A DNA stretch of 64,000 nt from Bradyrhizobium sp. CCGUVB4N (GCF_024199945.1 NZ_JANADP010000001.1:434001-498000); one strand, 5' to 3'; shown: positions 50,006-59,327, numbered from the stretch's first letter. The notes: generated from the sequence alone by a model not told the origin. Made by a program: numbers and translations.

Positions 50006-51169
50006 CTAGGTCGCCCCGATCAATTTGCGAAATGCCGCCGCGCCGTCCTGCATGGCGTCGCGGCCCTTCCAGGCCAGATAGCTCAGCTTGCCGCCCAGCG
50101 TATCCTGGCTGCGTAGCCGGCGCGATCCCAGGATGTGACCGACATTGGCGGGGAAGCGGCTGACCTCGGCCGACACCAGCGCCGCGATCGCGTCCATCAA
50201 TTGCTGCAGCCGGACGCCCCATTCGCTCTGTTCGATGCCGTCGATGCGAAGCTTGAGCGAATGCTCGGCGTCGTAGATTTCGGTGAGCAGATCGCGTGCG
50301 ACGAGGAAACGGTTGTGGCGGAGTGCGATCCGCAGGGCGAGGCGCTTGTCGTCGAGCCGGTCGAGCACCATGGGGACGACGCAAGCATAGGGCGCCGCGG
50401 CAACCTCGGCTGCGCTCTTGCTCGCGGCCGCCCTGGTCGCAAGGTATGTGAGTTGCCAGAATGTCTTCAGGCGCCTCGCCACCAGCGCCAGCGCAAAGGG
50501 CAGCGCATCGGGATTGGCCTTCTTGAACGCGTCGAGCTGCGCAGTGATCTGGGCGACCTGGCCGTCGTCGAATTTGGTGATGGTCTCGGGCAGCTTCTCG
50601 TTGAACTTCGCCAATGCGTCGCCGGCGCGCAGCACTTGCTGCATCTTCTTCACGTCGTCGAAGGCAGTGCGCGAAGCGGTGTATTGCGCGAGCTTGCCGC
50701 GCGCGAACTCGGTGCTCTCGGCTGAGGCGAGCGTGTTCTCGAGCACCTTGACGACCTTGCCCTGGAAGGTCGTCGCGATCTTCTGCACTTCCTTGGGATT
50801 GTTGGCGGTGACCTGGTCGTTGATCGCCTTGACGTAGTCGCGCGCCATGGTCGGCAGCAGGTCGCGGCAGATCCACTCCCAGATCGGGGTGAGCGTGTTG
50901 CGCGAGATCCGTCCCGCATTGGCGTGCTCGGGCGCACCGTCGATCAGCAGCAGTTCGAGCGGCGCGAAGAAATAGCGCGAAGGATTGGTGGCGCGCGCCT
51001 GGGTCGATCCGTCCTTGCGGAATTCGGCGCGCAGCTTCGCCTGGATCTCGGTCGAGCCCGGCATGTCGATGCCGCACAGTTCGAGCCGTTCGAGTTCGCT
51101 CAGCAGACAGCTGCGCGACAACGGCGTCAGCTTCTGCAGGAACTCCGAAAGCTGGTCGATCTCGTCCAT
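50006..51169 (-). CDS. Conserved hypothetical helical protein
   Basis: From the ATG at 51169 the product has 387 residues, predicted mostly helical and soluble, with no signal peptide or membrane segment. Recognisable stretches such as WEWICRDLLPTMARDYVKAIN and ALRIALRHNRFLVARDLLTEIYDAE do not match a domain I know. Its length, codon use and clean frame support a real gene. It is divergent from the LuxR-type regulator at 51510. Confidence 0.75.
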   Translation of the reverse strand: MDEIDQLSEFLQKLTPLSRSCLLSELERLELCGIDMPGSTEIQAKLRAEFRKDGSTQARATNPSRYFFAPLELLLIDGAPEHANAGRISRNTLTPIWEWICRDLLPTMARDYVKAINDQVTANNPKEVQKIATTFQGKVVKVLENTLASAESTEFARGKLAQYTASRTAFDDVKKMQQVLRAGDALAKFNEKLPETITKFDDGQVAQITAQLDAFKKANPDALPFALALVARRLKTFWQLTYLATRAAASKSAAEVAAAPYACVVPMVLDRLDDKRLALRIALRHNRFLVARDLLTEIYDAEHSLKLRIDGIEQSEWGVRLQQLMDAIAALVSAEVSRFPANVGHILGSRRLRSQDTLGGKLSYLAWKGRDAMQDGAAAFRKLIGAT

Positions 51170-51509
51170 GGCACGCAATCTCTCGCAACGATTCCAGCAG
51201 GCCGACCGGCCCAATGCATGGAGGCATTTGCGCGCTCTCAATTGTGACAAAGAGAAGCAGGCCGCCGTTAATTTATCCGTAAAATCCGGGGGCGCCGCGG
51301 GCGAGCCGGGTCACGATCGTTAAGACGGCTTCGGGCGGTATGCCTATGTTTTAGGCAGATTTATCAACCCTGACATAGTCAACGATGGGTCAATGCGAGC
51401 ATAAATTGTGCCGCCGTCGTCATTTCAGCACAGAACTGACAAAATCACCGTAGTCTTACGGAGCAGAAAGTTAACCACAGATCGCCCCGGGTTCCGCTAA
51501 ACGGGTCAC
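51170..51509. promoter_or_regulatory. Divergent intergenic region upstream of the LuxR-type gene
   Basis: These 340 bases separate two diverging starts and are A/T-rich from 51350 to 51480. They must contain both promoters, but I cannot assign boxes with confidence. No gene is seen. Confidence 0.35.
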
Positions 51510-52130
51510 ATGGGGTCACAGAACGATACGGTTGCTGATTCGCGGCCGTCGGAATGGTTCGAAAGCAGCACTGCTCCGGCCGAAGAGGCTGATTTCGTTC
51601 GCCTGAACGCTGCCCGTGCCAAGGCGGCCGATGAGATGGCCGCGGCCATCGCCCGCGAACTCAACGGCCCCCTGACTGCACTCCTGCTCTACATGGGCGA
51701 GATCAAGCACCACAGCGACCAGCTCGCGCCGGTCTCGGCCGATCGCGCCTATTTGCAGCAGGTGGTGGAGAATGCATTGGCGCAGACCGAGCGCGTCTGC
51801 GGCGTGGTCAAGCAGCTCGCCGGCCCCCACAAGGGCGCGTTGCCCGCGCCGTCCACGACCGAGGATGCCGAGTTGAAGGCCGGCCGCGTGCTGCCGGCGC
51901 CGCGCGAGACCGGCTCCGAACTGTCGAGCCTGTCGGGCAAGCGGCTGACCAAGCGTGAGCGCGAAGTGCTGCGGCTGATCAGCGAGGGTTTTTCGAACAA
52001 GCAGGGGGCGCTGCGCATGCAGATCAGCCCGCGCACCTTCGAGAGCCATCGGGCCGAGGCGATGCGCAAGCTCGGCGCACGCAACACCGCGGACCTCGTC
52101 CGCGCCGCGCTGCTGCATTCGATCGATTGA
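51510..52130 (+). CDS. LuxR-type regulator with histidine-kinase-like dimerisation region
   Basis: The 206-residue protein has two parts. Residues about 40-105 resemble a HisKA helix pair, with IARELNGPLTALLLYMGEI where active kinases have HELNQPL, so the phosphorylated His is Arg. Residues 140-206 form a LuxR helix-turn-helix (LTKREREVLRLISEGFSNK, ISPRTFESHR, KLGARNTADLV). No receiver or ATPase domain is present. It may respond by dimerising with a kinase rather than by phosphorylation, an inference. Confidence 0.82.
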   Translation: MGSQNDTVADSRPSEWFESSTAPAEEADFVRLNAARAKAADEMAAAIARELNGPLTALLLYMGEIKHHSDQLAPVSADRAYLQQVVENALAQTERVCGVVKQLAGPHKGALPAPSTTEDAELKAGRVLPAPRETGSELSSLSGKRLTKREREVLRLISEGFSNKQGALRMQISPRTFESHRAEAMRKLGARNTADLVRAALLHSID

Positions 52131-52172
52131 AGCCGTGATCTTGCGCTGCCGTGGCGGCAGCGCGGTCCGTGC

Positions 52173-52421
52173 CTAGAAGTAATCTTCGGCGAAGGGGCGC
52201 ACGCGCGAATTGGGCCGCAGCGCCTTCGGCTCTTCCTTCGGCGCATTCGGGATGATGGTGATGGTCCAGCGCGGCGGGATCGTCGAATCCTGCTCCAGCA
52301 CCGAGCGGACAAAACCCGTCACCGTGGACTCGCCCGCCTTCACCGTAGCCATCCGGCCGTTGAACTGTGCGATGCGGAAGCGACGGACCTCTTTCTGGTC
52401 CGCAGTCTCATAGGTGAACAT
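52173..52421 (-). CDS. Small conserved protein of unknown function
   Basis: An 82-residue product follows a strong AGGAGGG ribosome binding site. It starts MFTYETADQKEVRRFRIAQF and contains WTITIIPNAPKEE. Predicted to be a small beta-rich soluble protein. I recognise no family. It lies between convergent LuxR-type and co-directional Hpt genes. Confidence 0.7.
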   Translation of the reverse strand: MFTYETADQKEVRRFRIAQFNGRMATVKAGESTVTGFVRSVLEQDSTIPPRWTITIIPNAPKEEPKALRPNSRVRPFAEDYF

Positions 52422-52514
52422 GGAAACCCTCCTGGTTTCCGGCGACTATCGCCACCTATGATTAGTCATCTGTGAAAATTGCAAACCGTATAAGTACGGC
52501 GGGGTGCAGGCGGG

Positions 52515-52928
52515 TCAGCCCTGCGGCTCCTGCGCCTTCGCGGCGGCGAAGGCCACATCCATCCGCTCAAGCAGATCGCTGAATTCGGCGTCGTCGATTG
52601 TGTCCGCGGTGCTCTCGAGCCGCAACGCCAGCGCCGCGAGCCGAAGATAGCCGAACGTCCTGGCCGTGCTCTTCAGCGAATGGGCCTCGCGCGCGATCCG
52701 GCCGCGATGCTGGCCAAGCGGGAGTGCATGAAACAGCTCGAGCCGCGCACGCGTCTCGCTCCAGAACACCGCGCGCACTTCACTGGCGCCGTCCTCGCCG
52801 ATCTCGCGTACCAGCACGTCGAACGCGCCAGGCTCGCGCAGCGGTTCAGGCTCGCGCAGCGGTTCAAGCTCGCGCAGGGGGGCGGTGTCGTGCGCGCCCT
52901 GCGTGGGCGCGAAAGCGGCGTCGAACAT
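52515..52928 (-). CDS. Histidine phosphotransfer (Hpt) domain protein
   Basis: The 137-residue protein has an Hpt helix bundle from about residue 35, with the phosphorylatable His83 in REAHSLKSTARTFG. It is a stand-alone phosphorelay intermediate. The N-terminus carries a LREPEP repeat encoded by an 18-base tandem repeat (52831-52880). No cognate hybrid kinase is adjacent. The hybrid kinase at 62465 or the hybrid CheA at 55599 are possible partners. Confidence 0.88.
   Translation of the reverse strand: MFDAAFAPTQGAHDTAPLRELEPLREPEPLREPGAFDVLVREIGEDGASEVRAVFWSETRARLELFHALPLGQHRGRIAREAHSLKSTARTFGYLRLAALALRLESTADTIDDAEFSDLLERMDVAFAAAKAQEPQG
52831..52880. repeat. 18-base tandem repeat inside the Hpt gene
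   Basis: GGCTCGCGCAGCGGTTCA occurs at 52831-52848 and again at 52849-52866, followed by a diverged partial unit to 52880. It stays in frame (six codons per unit) and encodes a Leu-Arg-Glu-Pro-Glu-Pro spacer, so copy number can vary without breaking the protein. Confidence 0.9.
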
Positions 52929-53065
52929 GGTGTCCCGGTCCCCGTGATGCGCGTCGGGTGCGACGCGTCCGGGAGATCTACGCCATTCCGATTTCGGTTC
53001 TGGTCACGAGATATGCGGTGTTTGCAGGCGGGGTTAAGCACTTGCTTTACCATGTGCCGCGCCCG

Positions 53066-53788
53066 TCAGGGCCCGAGCAGCCGGTCGTATTGGGCCTTGA
53101 CCGTGGCGTAGCATTCACACGCGGTCTGGCGCAGCCCGTCCAGATTGAGAATCTGGATGTGTCCGCGGCTGTAGTGGATGAAATTGGCCTGCTGCAAGGT
53201 ATTGGCGACCAGCGACACGCTGTTGCGCCGCGCCCCGATCATCTGCGCCATGGCCTCCTGGGTCAGCAGCAACCGGAAGTCGCCGGACAGATCATGGGTG
53301 TGCAGAAGGCAGCGCGACAGCCGCGACTCCACCGGATGCGCCGCGTTGCAGCCCGCAGTCTGCTGCACCTGCGCGTAGACAGCGAGACCGTGGCGCGTCA
53401 GCAACGTCCGCAGGGTGGGACTCTGTTCGGCCGCGATGCGCAGCCGGTCGAGGTCGATCACCGAGCCGACGCCCGGAACCAGCACGATCGCCGTGTTCAG
53501 CGCGCAGGCATCGCCCATGGTCGAGAGTGTCCCGAGCAGGCTGTCGCGGCCGATCATGGCCACCTGCACATGCTCGCCCTTGGCAAGTTTCACGACCAGC
53601 GAGATCACGCCACGGTGCGGGAAATAGGCGCGCTTGAGCGTTTCGCCGGCTTCCACCAGCACGGCGTCATGCGGCAGATCGACCGTGCGCAGATGTGCAC
53701 GGATCAGTTCATAATCGTCTGCCGACAGTGCCGACAGGAAACCGTTGGACGGGCGTACCATCGTCTCCAAATCTGCCTCCTGTCTCAT
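53066..53788 (-). CDS. Crp/Fnr family transcriptional regulator (copy A)
   Basis: The 240-residue protein has a cyclic-nucleotide-binding-like domain (about 15-140) and a winged helix (about 150-225: LTQEAMAQMIGARRNSVSLVANTLQQ). There is no N-terminal cysteine cluster, so it is not an Fnr-type oxygen sensor. The phosphate-binding cassette of CRP (RxS) is not conserved. A second copy (53958-54668) with the same layout lies 169 bases upstream. Confidence 0.9.
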   Translation of the reverse strand: MRQEADLETMVRPSNGFLSALSADDYELIRAHLRTVDLPHDAVLVEAGETLKRAYFPHRGVISLVVKLAKGEHVQVAMIGRDSLLGTLSTMGDACALNTAIVLVPGVGSVIDLDRLRIAAEQSPTLRTLLTRHGLAVYAQVQQTAGCNAAHPVESRLSRCLLHTHDLSGDFRLLLTQEAMAQMIGARRNSVSLVANTLQQANFIHYSRGHIQILNLDGLRQTACECYATVKAQYDRLLGP

Positions 53789-53957
53789 CCGCCGGTGAAA
53801 CGCCCGCCACCGAATCCGCCGTCCCCTGCACGGTAAGTTCCATCATGTTCACGACGGGATATATTGGCAATTGGTGCATTGTTCACAGCTGTGCCCCAAT
53901 CGGCTGATACCGCTTGGTGTGCACACCGGCATGCAGCCGAAGATGGTAGCGCTCACA

Positions 53958-54668
53958 TCATCGAGGCCTCGCCAGCAGACGCACGTCGTGGGCCTTCATC
54001 ACGGCATAGCAATCGCATGAGGTCGCCTCCAGCGCCCGCTGATCGGTGATCACGATCTGGCCGCGGCTGTAGCGAATGATGCCGGCGCGCTGCAGCGCGT
54101 GAGCGACCAGTGAAATGGCATTGCGCCGGACGCCCATCATCTGAGCCAGCGTCTCCTGCGTCAGCGGCAGCGTTTCGCTGTCGGACAGATCCTGGGCCCG
54201 CAGCAACCAGCGCGCCAGTCGCGCCTCGACCGGGTGCAGCGTATTGCAGAGCAGGGATTGCTGTGCACGCGCGAGCAGCGCCTGCTCATGCCGGATCATC
54301 AGGCTGCGGAACGGCGCGCTGGTCGCTGCGATGGTTCGAAAGGCCGCAATTTCAAGCATGGACGCGGTCCCGGGAAAGAGCACGACGGCGTCTGACGCTG
54401 CGATCCCGTCGGCGAGTGCCGCACCGCCGCCGACGACGCTGTCGCGGCCGAGCATCGCCACCTCGATCGTCTGCCCTTCGGAGAGACCCACGGTGATTGA
54501 AACGGTTCCATCGTGCGGAAAGTAGACGTGTCGCAGCACCGCGCCTGCTTCACCCAAGACAGTCTCTCTGACCAATTCAATCGTGATGAGATGCGGGCGC
54601 AACAGATCCATGTCCGCAGCATCGAGCATTTGCAGCAATCGGTTCGGCGGTGGTCCGCTCGCGATCAT
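53958..54668 (-). CDS. Crp/Fnr family transcriptional regulator (copy B)
   Basis: The 236-residue protein has the same layout as copy A: FPHDGTVSITVGL and IEVAMLGRDSVVG in the sensor domain, LPLTQETLAQMMGVRRNAISLV in the winged helix, and a C-terminal CDCYAVMKAHDVRLL. No Fe-S cysteine cluster is seen. The pair looks like an old tandem duplication. The ligand is unknown. Confidence 0.9.
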   Translation of the reverse strand: MIASGPPPNRLLQMLDAADMDLLRPHLITIELVRETVLGEAGAVLRHVYFPHDGTVSITVGLSEGQTIEVAMLGRDSVVGGGAALADGIAASDAVVLFPGTASMLEIAAFRTIAATSAPFRSLMIRHEQALLARAQQSLLCNTLHPVEARLARWLLRAQDLSDSETLPLTQETLAQMMGVRRNAISLVAHALQRAGIIRYSRGQIVITDQRALEATSCDCYAVMKAHDVRLLARPR

Positions 54669-55598
54669 GCAGAATCATCCAGCGCGTTCGATGAGACGTC
54701 TGGGTCGCGCATTCGACACCTGGTTGCGTGTCAAAATAAACTATCTTACTGGTTGTGTCACTGCCGATATACCCGTTGGGGGGCAGGCAGCTTGTCGCAT
54801 TTGCAGCCGAAATGAGAACTGCGCGCTGATTCGTGCACGCACCCGGCGAGTCCGTCTTGCGTCATCAACCGGGAAGGAGTGGCAAGGGGGCGTTCATGAG
54901 CCGAAAACGGGCCATCGACGGCAGACGTCGCATCCGCACGTCCGTCGATCGTCCGCCGGTCTGCGCCACCTTTCTCCTTCGTCGATGCATTTCAGCCGTC
55001 GGCAATTTCCTCGCGCCATCGCGTGGTCTGGCCGCGGATCTCGCGTCGATCCCGTTCGCGTGCTGCACAAGGCCGGCGCCGCGTGCTGCCTGCGCAAGCC
55101 GTTCACGCCGGATGCGCTGCTGGACGCCATCAAGGACTGTCTTGCCGAGTCTCGCGCCGCTGCTGCGCGGCTGAGTTAGCGCGTTATTGTCCGTGACGCG
55201 CACGAGGTAAGAGTCCGTTTACCGCGAGCGCAGTCCTTGCGGATTTCAGCACGGCATCGAGAGACGGTCGCATGCGCGATTCCGATCGCGCGTGATTTGA
55301 GTCAATTCGCGCAAGCCGTGCATATCTCCCGATTCCGCCGGGATTTTTTTGCGCACGTCGCGACGCCGTTATCGGCGCGTTTACTTGTTGCGTTTCAGGC
55401 CCGATGCCGCGTGCGGGATTTGCTGAAAATCGCAGCCTCGCGCGGTCGAACGGCAAACTTCGCTTCAATATCCGTATTAGCACGGAGGATGAAATTAACG
55501 GGACCGTGAAATGGGTTGTCTAACGATTTAAGAGCGGACTTCCGCCGATTCCAAGCGCGGCGCAGGCGTCGAGGTCCAGCTCAGTCAAGGCGTAGCTC
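54669..55598. other. 930-base region with no intact gene, holding a receiver-domain remnant
   Basis: The only recognisable piece is the receiver fragment at 55045-55179. The rest contains overlapping short frames without protein-like composition and an A/T-rich segment at about 55290-55500 that probably carries the cheA promoter. Confidence 0.6.
55045..55179 (+). pseudogene. Remnant of a response-regulator receiver domain
   Basis: The frame ending at 55179 reads AGAACCLRKPFTPDALLDAI and then a helix ending in LAESRAAAARLS. This is the beta5-alpha5 end of a receiver with the conserved Lys-Pro (LRKPF). No matching upstream half with the phospho-Asp is found in any frame, so it appears to be a decayed gene. 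Confidence 0.6.
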
Positions 55599-58370
55599 AT
55601 GGATGATCTGTTGCGGGAGTTTCTGACGGAGACCAGCGAGAGCCTGGACACCGTCGACAATCAGCTGGTGAAGTTCGAGCAGGAGCCGAACAACGCCAAG
55701 ATCCTCGATAACATCTTCCGCCTGGTCCATACCATCAAGGGTACGTGCGGCTTCCTCGGACTGCCGCGGCTCGAAGCGCTGGCACATGCCGGCGAGACGC
55801 TGATGAGCAAATTCCGCGACGGCATGCCGGTGACCGGACAGGCCGTGACGCTGATCCTGTCCTCGATCGACCGCATCAAGGAGATCCTCGCAGGCCTCGA
55901 GGCAACCGAAGCCGAGCCCGAGGGCAACGACCGCGATCTCATCGACAAGCTGGAAGCGATGGTCGAGCAGGGCATGGCCGCGATGGCCGCCGGCGCCGCT
56001 GCGCCTGTCGCTGAAGCCCCGCCGCTGGTGCCGGAGGCGCCCGTTGCGGCTGCGCCCGCTCCCGCAAAGGAGATGACCACGGGCACGCTGATCGACCAGA
56101 CCCTGGAACGTCCGCTGCGTCCCGGCGAAGTCTCGCTCGACGATCTCGAGCGTGCCTTCCGCGAGACCGCGATCGAAGCGCCCGCGCCTGTTGCAAAGGC
56201 CGAACCCGTTGCCGAGGCTCCGGCACCTGTTGCCAAAGACGCCAAGGTGCCCAGGGAAAAAGCGGCCAAGAAGTCGGCCGCCGACGAGACGGGCGCCGAA
56301 GGCGACCGCGTCGCCAACCAGTCGATCCGCGTCAACGTGGATACGCTGGAGCACCTGATGACCATGGTCTCCGAGCTGGTGCTGACCCGCAACCAGCTGC
56401 TGGAGATCTCCCGCCGCAACGAGGACACCGAGTTCAAGGTGCCGTTGCAGCGCCTCTCCAACGTCACCGCCGAGCTGCAGGAGGGCGTCATGAAGACGCG
56501 CATGCAGCCGATCGGCAATGCCTGGCAGAAGCTGCCCCGCATCGTCCGCGATCTCTCGTCCGAACTCGGCAAGCAGATCGACCTGGAGATGCACGGCGCC
56601 GACACCGAGCTCGACCGCCAGGTGCTCGATTTGATCAAGGATCCGCTCACCCACATGGTGCGCAACTCCGCCGATCATGGCCTGGAGACCCCCGCCGAGC
56701 GCCTCGCCTCCGGCAAGGGCGAGCAGGGCACCATTCGTCTGTCCGCCTATCACGAGGGCGGCCACATCATCATCTGCATCGCCGACAACGGCCGCGGCCT
56801 CAACACCGAGAAGATCAAGGCCAAGGCGCTCTCCTCAGGTCTCGTCACCGAGGCTGAGCTGGAGAAGATGTCGGAAGCCCAGATCCACAAGTTCATCTTC
56901 GCGCCCGGCTTCTCCACCGCGGCCGCCATCACCTCGGTCTCCGGCCGTGGCGTCGGCATGGACGTGGTCCGCACCAATATCGACCAGATCGGCGGCACCA
57001 TCGACATCAAGTCGGTCGCAGGCGAAGGCTCCTCCGTCACCATCAAGATCCCGCTGACTTTGGCCATCGTCTCGGCGCTGATCGTGGAAGCCGCCGGCGA
57101 TCGCTTTGCGATCCCGCAGCTCTCGGTGGTCGAGCTGGTGCGTGCCCGCGCCAACTCGGAGCACCGCATCGAGCGCATCAAGGACACCGCGGTCCTGCGC
57201 CTGCGCAACAAGCTCTTGCCGCTGATCCATCTGAAGAAGCTGCTCAAGATCGACGACGGCGCGGCTTCCGATCCCGAGAACGGCTTTATCGTGGTGACGC
57301 AGGTCGGCAGCCAGACGTTTGGCATCGTCGTCGATGGCGTGTTCCACACCGAAGAAATCGTGGTCAAGCCGATGTCGACAAAACTGCGTCACATCGACAT
57401 GTTCTCCGGCAACACCATCCTGGGCGATGGCGCTGTGATCATGATCATCGACCCCAACGGCATTGCCAAGGCGCTCGGCGCCGCCGGCTCCTCGGCCCAT
57501 GACATGGCCGACGACAATGGCGCGCACCACATCGGCTCGGGCGAGCAGACCACCTCGCTGCTGGTGTTCCGCGCCGGCTCCAGCCAGCCCAAGGCGGTCC
57601 CGCTCGGGCTCGTCACCCGCCTCGAAGAGCTCCCCGCCGACAAGATCGAGTTCAGTAACGGCCGCTACATGGTGCAGTACCGCGAGCAGCTGATGCCGCT
57701 GGTGGCCATGGACGGCGTCACCATCGCCAGCCAGGGCGCGCAGCCGATCCTGGTGTTCGCCGATGACGGCCGCTCCATGGGTCTCGTCGTCGACGAGATC
57801 ATCGACATCGTCGAAGAGCGGCTCAACATCGAGGTCGGCGGCTCGGCTAGCGGCATTCTCGGCTCGGCCGTGATCAAGGGCCAGGCCACCGAGGTGATCG
57901 ACGTCGGCCACTTCCTGCCGATGGCGTTCTCCGACTGGTTCACCCGCAAGGAGATGAAGCCGTCGATGCACTCGCAGTCGGTGCTGCTGGTCGACGACTC
58001 CGCATTCTTCCGCAACATGCTGGCGCCGGTGCTGAAAGCGGCCGGCTACCGCGTCCGCACCGCGCCGACCGCGCAGGAGGGCCTCGCCGCGCTCCGTGCC
58101 CAGACCTTCGACGTGGTCCTGACCGACATCGAGATGCCCGACATGAACGGGTTCGAGTTTGCCGAGACCATCCGCTCCGACAGCAATCTGGGCGCGATGC
58201 CGATCATCGGCCTCTCCGCCCTGGTGTCGCCGGCCGCGATCGAGCGCGGCCGTCAGGCCGGCTTCCACGACTATGTCGCCAAGTTCGACCGTCCCGGTCT
58301 GATCGCGGCGCTGAAGGAACAGACCGCGGGTGCCGCCGGCGCCTCCGAGCTGAACCGGGCAGCGGCGTAA
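55599..58370 (+). CDS. cheA: Hybrid chemotaxis histidine kinase CheA with CheW-like and receiver domains
   Basis: The 923-residue protein starts with an Hpt domain (His44 in RLVHTIKGTCGFLG). An Ala/Pro-rich linker (about 130-235) has no visible CheY-binding P2 domain. The dimerisation helices follow at about 245-310. The ATPase domain includes HMVRNSADHGLE, DNGRGLN and GRGVGMDVV. A CheW-like P5 domain (about 490-625) and a second CheW-like segment (about 650-785) follow. A C-terminal receiver begins VLLVDDSAFFRN, with its Asp in VVLTDIEMPDMNGF. The receiver may act as a phosphate sink. It is the first gene of cheA-cheW-cheY-cheR-pilZ. Confidence 0.95.
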   Translation: MDDLLREFLTETSESLDTVDNQLVKFEQEPNNAKILDNIFRLVHTIKGTCGFLGLPRLEALAHAGETLMSKFRDGMPVTGQAVTLILSSIDRIKEILAGLEATEAEPEGNDRDLIDKLEAMVEQGMAAMAAGAAAPVAEAPPLVPEAPVAAAPAPAKEMTTGTLIDQTLERPLRPGEVSLDDLERAFRETAIEAPAPVAKAEPVAEAPAPVAKDAKVPREKAAKKSAADETGAEGDRVANQSIRVNVDTLEHLMTMVSELVLTRNQLLEISRRNEDTEFKVPLQRLSNVTAELQEGVMKTRMQPIGNAWQKLPRIVRDLSSELGKQIDLEMHGADTELDRQVLDLIKDPLTHMVRNSADHGLETPAERLASGKGEQGTIRLSAYHEGGHIIICIADNGRGLNTEKIKAKALSSGLVTEAELEKMSEAQIHKFIFAPGFSTAAAITSVSGRGVGMDVVRTNIDQIGGTIDIKSVAGEGSSVTIKIPLTLAIVSALIVEAAGDRFAIPQLSVVELVRARANSEHRIERIKDTAVLRLRNKLLPLIHLKKLLKIDDGAASDPENGFIVVTQVGSQTFGIVVDGVFHTEEIVVKPMSTKLRHIDMFSGNTILGDGAVIMIIDPNGIAKALGAAGSSAHDMADDNGAHHIGSGEQTTSLLVFRAGSSQPKAVPLGLVTRLEELPADKIEFSNGRYMVQYREQLMPLVAMDGVTIASQGAQPILVFADDGRSMGLVVDEIIDIVEERLNIEVGGSASGILGSAVIKGQATEVIDVGHFLPMAFSDWFTRKEMKPSMHSQSVLLVDDSAFFRNMLAPVLKAAGYRVRTAPTAQEGLAALRAQTFDVVLTDIEMPDMNGFEFAETIRSDSNLGAMPIIGLSALVSPAAIERGRQAGFHDYVAKFDRPGLIAALKEQTAGAAGASELNRAAA

Positions 58371-58394
58371 CGACAGGGATCAGGAGATATCGAT

Positions 58395-58868
58395 ATGACC
58401 AAGAAGACCCAGTCCGGCGAAGGCGCCATGGTCGAGTACGTCACCGCGATGATCGGTGGCCAGCTGTTCGGCCTGCCGATCTCCCGCGTCCAGGACGTGT
58501 TCATGCCCGAGCGCGTCACCCGCGTTCCCTTGTCCTCGCGCGAGATCGCGGGCGTGCTGAACCTGCGCGGCCGCATCGTCACCGTGGTCGACATGCGCGC
58601 CCGCCTCGGCCTGCCCAAGCCCGAGGACGGCAAGACCCCAATGGCTGTCGGCGTCGACCTGCGCGGTGAATCCTATGGCCTCCTGATCGACCAGATCGGC
58701 GAGGTGCTGCGCCTGTCCGAGAACGGCATGGAAGAGAACCCGGTCAATCTCGACCCCCGCATGGCCAAGCTCGCCGGCGGCGTCCACCGTCTCGACGGCC
58801 AGCTCATGGTCGTCCTCGATGTCGATCGCGTCCTCGAGCTCAAGACCGACGTGCAAATGGCTGCCTGA
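58395..58868 (+). CDS. cheW: Chemotaxis coupling protein CheW
   Basis: The 157-residue protein is a single CheW domain that bridges receptors and CheA. Motifs: GQLFGLPISRVQDVF, VPLSSREIAGVLNLRGRIVTVVDMR and VDLRGESYGLLIDQIGEVL. It starts 24 bases after cheA. The receptors it serves are elsewhere. Confidence 0.94.
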   Translation: MTKKTQSGEGAMVEYVTAMIGGQLFGLPISRVQDVFMPERVTRVPLSSREIAGVLNLRGRIVTVVDMRARLGLPKPEDGKTPMAVGVDLRGESYGLLIDQIGEVLRLSENGMEENPVNLDPRMAKLAGGVHRLDGQLMVVLDVDRVLELKTDVQMAA

Positions 58869-58903
58869 ACTTTCACAAAAGACATTTTAGCCGGAGATCC
58901 AAG

Positions 58904-59293
58904 ATGAAGACCTGTTTGGTGGTTGACGATTCCAGCATCGTTCGCAAGGTCGCCCGTCGCATCGTCGAAGCGCTGGGCTTTCAAGTCATTGAAGCGGAAG
59001 ACGGTGTCGAGGCGCTGGTTCATTGCAAGAAGGCGATGCCGGAAGCCATCCTGCTCGACTGGAACATGCCTGTCATGGACGGCTTCCAGTTCCTGGGAAC
59101 GCTGCGCCGCATGCCCGGCGGCGATGAGCCCAAGGTCGTGTTCTGCACCACCGAGAACGGCATCGACCACATCACCAAGGCGATGGGCGGCGGCGCCAAC
59201 GAGTACATCATGAAGCCGTTCGACAAGGAAATCGTGCTGGCGAAGTTCCAGGAAGTCGGGCTGGTCGCGCGCGAAGAAGAGACGGCTGCCTGA
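58904..59293 (+). CDS. cheY: Single-domain response regulator CheY
   Basis: The 129-residue receiver has acidic pocket DD at 8-9, phospho-Asp52 (LLDWNMPVMDG), Thr82/83 (FCTTEN) and Lys104 (YIMKPFD). It is CheY-like, though in this operon it may drive an output other than the flagellar motor. It lies between cheW and cheR where relatives often have cheB as well. Confidence 0.93.
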   Translation: MKTCLVVDDSSIVRKVARRIVEALGFQVIEAEDGVEALVHCKKAMPEAILLDWNMPVMDGFQFLGTLRRMPGGDEPKVVFCTTENGIDHITKAMGGGANEYIMKPFDKEIVLAKFQEVGLVAREEETAA

Positions 59294-59327
59294 AAATACA
59301 CCTGTTCGTAGCGTCAAGAGGTATCCT

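Noticed and set aside
54833..55174. 113-codon plus-strand frame
   Set aside because: Cys/Arg/Pro-rich composition. The receiver remnant in the overlapping frame explains the better coding signal.
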